Source: Bacteroidales bacterium (GTDB lineage: Bacteria > Bacteroidota > Bacteroidia > Bacteroidales > UBA932). Taken from it: DNA of 64,000 nucleotides. The notes beneath the pieces are model-generated. The model did not search any database. It saw only the letters and a program-made list of their open reading frames with translations, and had not been told where the DNA came from. The position numbers and the translations under genes are program-made. The DNA lies in the NCBI GenBank assembly GCA_017399905.1, contig JAFQAR010000043.1, forward strand, positions 151,283-215,282, read 5' to 3'. Shown here one piece after another: positions 8,158 to 14,989 of this stretch; positions within the stretch are counted from its first letter, which is position 1; the number at the start of each line of letters is the position of its first letter.

Positions 8158-8298
8158 ATGAATAAGAACTATACAAAGATTGTCATTGATAATCCTTCTG
8201 TTAAGCTTTTAGAGTTTGTGAAAAAAGCGCAAGCTTATAAGGAACAAAAGAAGCATGAACTGATGGAAAAGAAATGTACATCGTATAGTATCCAATAA
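8158..8298 (+). CDS. 46-residue protein, possible antitoxin-like partner
   Basis: MNKNYTKIVIDNPSVKLLEF begins a short protein that continues as a charged amphipathic helix (KKAQAYKEQKKHELMEKK). It has its own promoter box at 8130-8137 and ends 5 nt before the next gene, so the two are surely cotranscribed. A small basic helical protein placed just ahead of a larger uncharacterised one recalls toxin-antitoxin or effector-immunity pairs, but no family motif is visible. AT-rich like its neighbour, so part of the transferred block. Confidence 0.65.
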   Translation: MNKNYTKIVIDNPSVKLLEFVKKAQAYKEQKKHELMEKKCTSYSIQ

Positions 8299-8303
8299 TT
8301 AAG

Positions 8304-8816
8304 ATGCAAGATAAATTAATAGAGATAGTCACGTCAAAGGGAGATAAGTTAGTTGTCTCCCTTTGTTGTAATCATCCGTACATCACAAATGTCCTTCCGG
8401 AAGAGTATAAGTATCTAGACATTGTGGAGATTTGTATTGATAGGAAAGATGGTGATACTCCTATTAATATTGACATGTTGGGGAATTTAGTGCAGATAAT
8501 CATAAATGAATTAAATGAGCATCCTGAAGTTATTCTATACTATTTTTGCGACGTGAATGAGCGTATTCCTAATATGAGAGAATCTAGAAAAATTCTACCG
8601 CAGGAATATCGTAATCGTCTGTTTAAGTCTCTGTTTAACAGACATTATAGGCTATTGCCAGAACCGTGGAGGGATTTTGAGATTGAACTGATTGATCCAA
8701 ATACTGGGATATCTTATTATTTTCATTTTTTAGTTCGTGAGTCGCAGATGTCTGTTGTTGAATCATTATCTAAAGAGGTTGCAGATAATTTCTCCATAAT
8801 AATGAATGGAAAATAA
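8304..8816 (+). CDS. Uncharacterised 170-residue protein
   Basis: Mixed alpha/beta protein without signal peptide or membrane segment. Recognisable stretches are VILYYFCDVNERIPNMRE and LPQEYRNRLFKSLFNRHYR in the middle and ISYYFHFLVRES near the end. The middle resembles, from memory only, small Bacteroidales proteins annotated as DUF6169, where a cytoplasmic (Y/F)xCD motif precedes a basic helix; I hold this loosely. It forms a unit with the 46-residue gene 5 nt upstream. AT-rich and next to a SIR2-STAND gene, so a defence or addiction role is possible but not shown. Confidence 0.6.
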   Translation: MQDKLIEIVTSKGDKLVVSLCCNHPYITNVLPEEYKYLDIVEICIDRKDGDTPINIDMLGNLVQIIINELNEHPEVILYYFCDVNERIPNMRESRKILPQEYRNRLFKSLFNRHYRLLPEPWRDFEIELIDPNTGISYYFHFLVRESQMSVVESLSKEVADNFSIIMNGK

Positions 8817-8863
8817 TCTTGATAATAGATAGGACAACCATAGATATTACATAACTGATTTAT

Positions 8864-8894
8864 ATTGTCGAGTAACAAATTGTTGCTCGACAAT
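8864..8894 (+). terminator. Terminator closing the AT-rich block
   Basis: ATTGTCGAG (8864-8872) pairs with CTCGACAAT (8886-8894) and the stem extends inward through AACA/TGTT; TTTCTTG follows. It isolates the upstream genes from the operon promoter at 8920. Confidence 0.7.
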
Positions 8895-8919
8895 TTCTTG
8901 ATTAAAAATAGAAAAATTC

Positions 8920-8951
8920 TTTGGGATTTAGGAAATTTCACTCTACCTTTG
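8920..8951 (+). promoter_or_regulatory. Promoter of left convergent operon
   Basis: TTTG (8920-8923), 20 nt, TACCTTTG (8944-8951): a near-perfect Bacteroidota promoter. It lies just outside the inverted repeat that begins at 8971, so it is not duplicated at the right arm. Transcription would enter a leader of about 330 nt before the first peptide gene. Confidence 0.8.
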
Positions 8952-8963
8952 CAAATCAAAGTG

Positions 8964-8979
8964 GTCCGTTTAAACGGAC
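8964..8979. repeat. 16-bp perfect palindrome at left arm boundary
   Basis: GTCCGTTTAAACGGAC is self-complementary. Homology with the right arm begins inside it: the right arm keeps only the TTTAAACGGAC half (34788-34800). It lies near the expected transcription start. It could be an operator or a recombination crossover site. Confidence 0.6.
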
Positions 8980-9361
8980 AAATAAAGTGACAGAATTTTT
9001 CGTGGTTTTGAGCGAGGTTTGCGAATGAGGTTCGGGACTGGATTTCGGGGCCATGAAAAAGTGAGGGGAAGTATGCGCTGACACGGCCTTGAAAGGGGCT
9101 GGGTGTCGGTCGCTTTTGTAGGGTTTTGAGACGTCATCGCGAGAAGCGATCGACATTGCGATTAGCACGTCATTGCGAGAAGCGAAGCGACGTGGCCGAT
9201 CGACGAAGTCGCTGAAGCGGATGCGGAAGAATCTCCGAGCGGACCACGAAATTGTGTGTGAAAAGAAACAATAAAAAATAGAAACTAAAATGAAGAAACA
9301 GATGAAAAGAACTGTTTATGAAGCACCGGTCACCGAGCGCTTCCAGGTGGAGCTGGAAGGC
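8971..9361 (+). repeat. Long inverted repeat, left arm
   Basis: Matches the reverse complement of 34201-34800 over the leader and the first 24 codons of the peptide gene. Nearly identical blocks run from TTTAAACGGACAAATAAAG to TCGCTTTTGTAGGG, then through a REP-type palindrome (9167-9196), diverge, and match again from GAAATTGTGTGTGAAAAG into the coding start. The right arm has an extra insertion with two more REP copies. The arms face each other across 25 kb. Confidence 0.85.
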
Positions 9362-9487
9362 TGTTTCTGTGCGTCTGTGGTTAAGGATCAATCAAGTACG
9401 ACAGAGACAACCGGACACGAAATGGGTGCTGAAATAGATGCTGACGATAAGGGTTGGAATGATGATAACAATAACCCTTGGGGCTAA
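9290..9487 (+). CDS. Short CAS-motif peptide P1
   Basis: 65 residues: MKKQMKRTVYEAPVTERF, then QVELEGCFCAS, then a variable acidic tail rich in D, N, T and E ending GWNDDNNNPWG. No signal peptide, membrane segment or known domain. Its first 24 residues are identical to peptide P4 at 34064-34273, and the pattern (Y)xxP, acidic (V/I)ExEG, (C/G)AS is shared with P2 (17803-17946) and P3 (26508-26633). The gene opens the left operon, 14 nt before a large lipoprotein gene. The layout of a conserved front and a hypervariable tail recalls leader and core parts of processed peptides, but no maturation enzyme is nearby. Function unknown. Confidence 0.75.
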   Translation: MKKQMKRTVYEAPVTERFQVELEGCFCASVVKDQSSTTETTGHEMGAEIDADDKGWNDDNNNPWG

Positions 9488-9501
9488 TGGAGGACATAGT
9501 T

Positions 9502-12108
9502 ATGAGAAAGAATTACATACATATTGCGCTTTCATGCGCCGCATTACTCACTCTTGCAAGTTGCGTAGAGGAAAATCTTGAGCCTGTTAAGCCTGCTCAG
9601 GTCGGAGATGAAATCATTTTCGGTGTTCGTGCTGGATTTGAAGACTCAGATCCTAAAACCAAAACTGAATATGGTGGCAAGGAGTCAGAATATGTTTATA
9701 ATAATAAAACTTACGAACGTATTAATTGGGTGGCTGGCGATATGGTGGAAATCTATTCACCTGACGCAGCAAACAATTCACAGTCTTTCCATTATACGGT
9801 AACTAAAACAAATCCTCCTACATCTGGTGATAATGGTGAGAATTCTTCATATGAAGGCCATCTCAAAGACTATGCATATCTTACCCGTTATGGAGATGCA
9901 GGAATTCAGTGGGGGGCAGCAGAAACTCATCGTTTTTATGCTATGTACCCTTCTTCTGTAATGTGGACAGCTAATCCTGATCCTGAAGTTACAGTTGGAT
10001 CCGGAGTATATATGGATTATGTAGATGATTCGCCAATCGTACACGGAATCATTCCTATCGTTCAAACACCAACAAAGCAGATATATGAGTCATCATCAGG
10101 TCATTGGGTCGTTCCGGCTGATATGAAGTATGCTTATATGGTAGCGAGAGGAGAAGCGACCAAAGCAGATGCATCTGTTGCTCTTACATTTGTTCCGATT
10201 GTTACCGCGGTTGAAATTGAGCTTATACTTGACAGCCCTGCAGATGCATATGAAACAGTTGATGCTGTTAATATTGATTATGTTCAGGTTATTGGAAACG
10301 GTATTGCAGGAGCTTTTACCGCTGACCTTTCACAATGGGAAGGTACTGCTTATCCTGAATGTATAAATAGCCAAGATGGCTCAGACGTTATAACGATAGA
10401 CGTGCGTGACGCTACCCAAAATTCACGAACAATTCCATCTGGAGGCTCGCTGACTTTTACAGTATTCGTGCGCCCAGGAGCGGATATAGATGATTTGAAT
10501 GTCTCTTTCTTTGACGGAACCCGTTTCATTGGTAAGGATTTAAAAGGTGCGGATATTACTAAGAACTTAAAAACCAGAATTGTTGATGTACGCTTACCAA
10601 AGAAGGTAACTGAACTTCCGGTTTATTCAGATAAGTGGATGGATAGAATCAGTGGTGATGTCGAAATGAAGGCCTTATCATTGCCTGGTACAGGAAATAG
10701 TTTTTCTTATGCATACTCAGGTTCAAATAGACAATATTATGCCACTCAAACACGGAATATGTATATAAAAACACAGTGGAATTTAGGTATCAGGGCTTTT
10801 GAGATAGTTTGTAATCGTCCAAGTTTTACTGATATTGAGAGTACAACTGCCACACTTGGGGATCAGGACGTCGAATGTAACAAGACTCCAGTCGGCGTGA
10901 AGGTAAAAGCCGCACTTGATAGCATAATTGTTAATCTTCGTCCAAAAGGAACCAGTAAAGAGCAATGGTCCGAGACTGCTGCCGTCATATTAACTTACCA
11001 GCCTCATGATGAGGACATAGCTAGAAATGCTCAGTATTTTGCCAGAGCTTTAGTTAACTTTTATGATGCAACATTACGTACTCCAGGATATGAAGATATA
11101 TTTAAACTATATGAACCTGGAACTAATCTTGATGATGTTCGTGGTAGTATATTGTTAATCTGTCGTATCAATCAAAGACATGAAGGTGAGACATCAATAG
11201 AAGACTCGAGCAACAACAACGGTAATACGGGTACAAATACTTCAATTGCTTGGGCCCAAGATAATTTCAGTGCGGCAATCAATATTATAGGAAATAGAAA
11301 TATTCTACTTATTGATGGTTGTGGTACAGGTAAGGATAAATGGGGCTCTCGAGGCTACAAAGTAAAATCTGGCGAAAATATGTTGCCTGTGCTTGACATG
11401 GATTGCAAAGTAGATGAAGTGTCAACTGATGCAGTAACATATAGTTTTGTTGAACAATATATGGATAACACGACAGAGTGGTCCGATTACATTTCAGTGC
11501 CAGCACATGATGTGACGGGACTAACAAATCCTGGAAATATTAATTTCACATATAAGACTAATCAGGAAGGTTTTAATTGTTGGGTTCAGGAGTGGGCACG
11601 TGTTTCAAATGGTAGCACTAATAGACCTGAATATTTCAGACGTTATACTTCTAGCGGAACGGTTTGGTATAATTCATATAATGAGAAGTTAGCCAATGCT
11701 GCTTACACTTTCCATAAATCACTTAATGATGCTACTGCATCCATGGTTTATATCAATTGGCTTGGAGGTTACTTGGTAACCACGGGAGTATCTGGTAGCT
11801 ATACAAGATACTGGAGTGAATCCGGCGCTTTTGGCGAATGGGGCGGTGACGGCGGTGACGTTCAAGGTCTCGCAAATAAACTCAATCCTAATTTCATGGA
11901 AGTTGTGGAAAATTCCGGTTGGGAGAATAAGACTGGCCCTGCAGGTATCGTAATGATTGACTATGTAGGAGCAACTCCAGGAGCGGAAGAATTACCAGGA
12001 ACAATCCTGATGAATAACTTCAGACATGATGCAGCAGCCGGTGGCGGAGTTATCATAACTCCGCCAGGTGGTTCAGGCGATGATTTAGACAACGAAATTG
12101 AAGAATAA
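9502..12108 (+). CDS. Lipoprotein: fimbrillin-like domain plus degenerate PI-PLC-like domain (A)
   Basis: 868 residues from the ATG at 9502, chosen because it begins the lipoprotein signal MRKNYIHIALSCAALLTLASC (an upstream in-frame ATG at 9478 would spoil it). Residues 30-370 resemble fimbrillin-family domains (INWVAGDMVEIY, KYAYMVARGEATKADASVAL, LTFVPIVTAVEIEL). From about 380 there is a PI-PLC X-like pattern: ALSLPGTGNSF (about 392) and WNLGIRAFEIVCNR (about 428). In active enzymes the first motif contains the catalytic His-Asp (LPGTHDS); here it is Gly-Asn, and the second catalytic His is not seen, so activity is doubtful. The tail is Gly/Pro-rich and acidic. A similar protein heads the opposing operon. 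Surface-exposed by inference. Confidence 0.65.
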   Translation: MRKNYIHIALSCAALLTLASCVEENLEPVKPAQVGDEIIFGVRAGFEDSDPKTKTEYGGKESEYVYNNKTYERINWVAGDMVEIYSPDAANNSQSFHYTVTKTNPPTSGDNGENSSYEGHLKDYAYLTRYGDAGIQWGAAETHRFYAMYPSSVMWTANPDPEVTVGSGVYMDYVDDSPIVHGIIPIVQTPTKQIYESSSGHWVVPADMKYAYMVARGEATKADASVALTFVPIVTAVEIELILDSPADAYETVDAVNIDYVQVIGNGIAGAFTADLSQWEGTAYPECINSQDGSDVITIDVRDATQNSRTIPSGGSLTFTVFVRPGADIDDLNVSFFDGTRFIGKDLKGADITKNLKTRIVDVRLPKKVTELPVYSDKWMDRISGDVEMKALSLPGTGNSFSYAYSGSNRQYYATQTRNMYIKTQWNLGIRAFEIVCNRPSFTDIESTTATLGDQDVECNKTPVGVKVKAALDSIIVNLRPKGTSKEQWSETAAVILTYQPHDEDIARNAQYFARALVNFYDATLRTPGYEDIFKLYEPGTNLDDVRGSILLICRINQRHEGETSIEDSSNNNGNTGTNTSIAWAQDNFSAAINIIGNRNILLIDGCGTGKDKWGSRGYKVKSGENMLPVLDMDCKVDEVSTDAVTYSFVEQYMDNTTEWSDYISVPAHDVTGLTNPGNINFTYKTNQEGFNCWVQEWARVSNGSTNRPEYFRRYTSSGTVWYNSYNEKLANAAYTFHKSLNDATASMVYINWLGGYLVTTGVSGSYTRYWSESGAFGEWGGDGGDVQGLANKLNPNFMEVVENSGWENKTGPAGIVMIDYVGATPGAEELPGTILMNNFRHDAAAGGGVIITPPGGSGDDLDNEIEE

Positions 12109-12114
12109 CTAAAT

Positions 12115-12142
12115 GTGCTCAAGGACACACACCCTTGAGCAC
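12115..12142 (+). other. Intercistronic hairpin after lipoprotein A
   Basis: GTGCTCAAGG (12115-12124) pairs perfectly with CCTTGAGCAC (12133-12142). No U-run follows, so it may protect or process the mRNA or partly terminate it, leaving the downstream CotH genes at lower level. A comparable hairpin occupies the same place in the opposing operon (31421-31452). Confidence 0.6.
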
Positions 12143-12169
12143 AATATGTTTAACTAAATACACACACTT

Positions 12170-14965
12170 ATGAGATTCAACCACAAATTTTCAGCATTGA
12201 TTCTAGGATTCTTTGCTATGGCTTCATGTATGAAGATCGAGACATTACAGGAGTCAGAATCTGAGCAGAATTTTGTTGCAGAAGTTGTCCCTGCAACAAT
12301 AATCAATGAAGATGAAGTAAACACGAAAACCTACATTGACGAACACGAGAACTATTCGAGCGGAGTCGGAACAATGTGGAATGCAAAAGAGCAGATCGGT
12401 GTTTACAGTAACTATTCAAAAAATGTGAAATACACCAGTACGAACAAATCCGGTTCTGGAGATATCACATTCTCAGGCTTTTGCCTTGGCACACCAAATC
12501 ACGCTTATTATCCTTACAGTACTACTAACAACAATGTCTCCTTGAAGTCTGTAAAGGGAAATGTTCCGTCAGAACAGACATTCAGCAATCTTGACATGAG
12601 GCTTACCGCTGATTACAGAGCTGGTGTTCTTGATTCAAAGACGTTGGTTACAGCGAAATTTACATTTACTAGGTTGATGACATACTGGAGATTCCTTGTA
12701 AATGTAACAGATACTCCACTTGCGGGTACTAAAGTTGAATCCATCACCATTAAGGCCAACAATAACCGCAAATTAGCCGGTAACTTCAATATTAATCTTG
12801 AGACTCAGCAGATTACATTGAAGGAATTCTCAGAAGGAGATGACTTCGTAACTCTTAAATGGGAAAATGAGCCACGACTTATGAGTGGGAATACGTATGC
12901 TGCCTATATGACTGTACTTCCAGTAGTACGCCCTGGTGATATTCTTACTTTTACAATAACTACTGACAGGTATATTGCAACATTTACGAAGACGATTAAG
13001 AATCAGCAGGTCGGAAATTCAATCGTTAAGTATACAATTAATCTTGCATCTTCTGACAACCTTAAGATTACAGAGATTCCGCGTCCTGAACTTCCTGTCG
13101 ATCCAGAGCCAGAAACCCCAGCCGTCGGCACACATCCGGTGCTGAAGAGCATGAAGTTTACTGTGGCTGACAATCCTGGAAAGATTCTGGGTCGCAAGCT
13201 TGAGGCAAGCAACTACAAGACTGTTTCAAAGACAAGGACTGAGGAGGTCTGCACTGTCGATACTACCAATCACACGATCAGCCTTTACCTCCCTTACCTT
13301 AACAACCGCAAGCTCGTTCCTGTGTTTGAGATTCCGGAAGGAACCCAGCTTTTCTATGAGGGCGGAGAGATCATCAGTGGTGAGACCGAGGTGGATTTCG
13401 CGACTTACAAGCAGGTTGCTGTCGTGAATGAGGTCGGTGACGGAGTCATCTATGACATAAACTTCACCAATACCGGCCTCCCTGTAGTGGTCGTGAACCA
13501 GAAGAGCGGCATCGTCACTTCTGATAATGGAGACTACAAAGGTGGCAGCACGGCATGGTACAATGCTACCGGAACCGGCTGGCAGCCAAAGGAAAGTGAT
13601 TGGTTGATGGTAGAAGGCGATGATAATTTCATGGTATATAATGCCGACGGAACATCTGCAATCACAGACAAGAACGGAGCGACTGTAAACGAGCCTCTTC
13701 TTGCTTCGACCCGCGTACGCGGAAATGTGAGCCAGAAGATGCCTAAGAAGCCTTTCGCTGTGAAGCTTGACAAGAAGTCGGGAATCTTCATGAACGACTC
13801 TGACCAGTCAAACGACCTTCCTGCCCACAAGCGTTGGGTACTTCTCGCAAACTGGAGTGACCGTACGCTGATGCGTAACGCAATCGCCTTCGGAATTGCT
13901 GACATCTTCAAGCAGACATTCCCGACTGACGGCATCGCATGGAATCCTTCAGGTCAGTTTGTGGAGCTCGTGTACAACGGTGTACACGTCGGCAACTACT
14001 ATCTCTGCGAACATATTAAGATCGACGGCAACCGTCTTGACATCGCTGATCCATACGACAAGGACGATGCATATTCAGGCAATCCTGCTGACTACGGTTA
14101 CCTCCTTGAATCGGATGATGGTTATGATGAAACTGTCAAGTTCATCACAAAGACATACATTCCGTTCCAGTTCAAGGATGACGCGGATGCCGGCGGAAAG
14201 ATGCTCGCTTATGCAAAGGGTATCGTCAATGGAATTGACGACAATCTTTATGCTGGAAACTACAGTGAAGCATACAAGACAATGGACCTCACGTCATTTG
14301 TAGATTTCCTTCTAATTCAGGAACTTACGATGAATGGTGAACTTGCCCATCCAAAAAGTTGTCATTCTTATATTGAAGATGGAAAATTGTATGCAGGACC
14401 TGTCTGGGACTTCGACTGGCAGACATTCCCGAACATTGGTATCATCAATAGTTTGTATGACAATGCATATACAGGAGGCTCAAACTCTTACAAGTACGAG
14501 TATGCTAAATCTATGTTGGAAACAGGTACGCTCAAACATAGCGATTCTGAACCGACATCGGTAAACGAAGATGATAAATCTTATATGTGGTATCCGATGC
14601 TCGTCAAGGATGCAACATTCAAGAATATGGCTGCTGAGCGTTGGAATATGGTAAAGGGAGCAATTTCAGCATATGCAGATACTCAAATTCCGGTTATGGC
14701 GGCAAAAATCAGGAAATCCGAAACAGAAAACTGGAGCATGTGGCCGTTAGAGTCAGGCAGCAGAGCCGGTCAGAACAGATGGAGCACATATGATGTCGGC
14801 GGCGGATTCAAAGGTGATGAAGCTATGACGTTTGACAATGCCGTATCGACCCTCACAAACAATCTGAATACAAGAATCAATGGCATGAGCTACGTTACAA
14901 ATAAATCTTGGCCTACTATCAATGCTTCATCATCAGGCGGAGGCAGCAGCTGGTGGCCATGGTAA
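12170..14965 (+). CDS. CotH kinase-like lipoprotein 1
   Basis: 931 residues. Lipoprotein signal FFAMASC at the N-terminus; fimbrillin-like domain about 25-310 (MWNAKEQIGVYSN, HAYYPYSTTNNN); a DUF5018-like beta domain about 320-440 (SMKFTVADNPGKILGRKL); then the CotH domain about 440-920. Key CotH stretches are TRVRGNVSQKMPKKPFAVKL, KRWVLLANWSDRTLMRNAIA, VELVYNGVHVGNYYLCEHIK and the metal/catalytic GPVWDFDWQT (about 745). CotH proteins are secreted atypical protein kinases (Bacillus CotH phosphorylates spore-coat proteins); the Bacteroidales substrates are unknown. The C-terminus ends SSWWPW after a Gly/Ser stretch. Followed 24 nt later by CotH 2, so cotranscribed. Confidence 0.85.
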   Translation: MRFNHKFSALILGFFAMASCMKIETLQESESEQNFVAEVVPATIINEDEVNTKTYIDEHENYSSGVGTMWNAKEQIGVYSNYSKNVKYTSTNKSGSGDITFSGFCLGTPNHAYYPYSTTNNNVSLKSVKGNVPSEQTFSNLDMRLTADYRAGVLDSKTLVTAKFTFTRLMTYWRFLVNVTDTPLAGTKVESITIKANNNRKLAGNFNINLETQQITLKEFSEGDDFVTLKWENEPRLMSGNTYAAYMTVLPVVRPGDILTFTITTDRYIATFTKTIKNQQVGNSIVKYTINLASSDNLKITEIPRPELPVDPEPETPAVGTHPVLKSMKFTVADNPGKILGRKLEASNYKTVSKTRTEEVCTVDTTNHTISLYLPYLNNRKLVPVFEIPEGTQLFYEGGEIISGETEVDFATYKQVAVVNEVGDGVIYDINFTNTGLPVVVVNQKSGIVTSDNGDYKGGSTAWYNATGTGWQPKESDWLMVEGDDNFMVYNADGTSAITDKNGATVNEPLLASTRVRGNVSQKMPKKPFAVKLDKKSGIFMNDSDQSNDLPAHKRWVLLANWSDRTLMRNAIAFGIADIFKQTFPTDGIAWNPSGQFVELVYNGVHVGNYYLCEHIKIDGNRLDIADPYDKDDAYSGNPADYGYLLESDDGYDETVKFITKTYIPFQFKDDADAGGKMLAYAKGIVNGIDDNLYAGNYSEAYKTMDLTSFVDFLLIQELTMNGELAHPKSCHSYIEDGKLYAGPVWDFDWQTFPNIGIINSLYDNAYTGGSNSYKYEYAKSMLETGTLKHSDSEPTSVNEDDKSYMWYPMLVKDATFKNMAAERWNMVKGAISAYADTQIPVMAAKIRKSETENWSMWPLESGSRAGQNRWSTYDVGGGFKGDEAMTFDNAVSTLTNNLNTRINGMSYVTNKSWPTINASSSGGGSSWWPW

Positions 14966-14989
14966 AAAGGTTAACCAAAATCATAATAT

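Noticed and set aside
9290-9487. Peptides P1-P4 as Gly-Gly leader bacteriocins or radical-SAM natural product precursors
   Set aside because: No GG cleavage motif, no peptidase-containing ABC transporter and no radical-SAM maturase in the island; the only radical-SAM enzyme in the window is PflA, which belongs with pflB.
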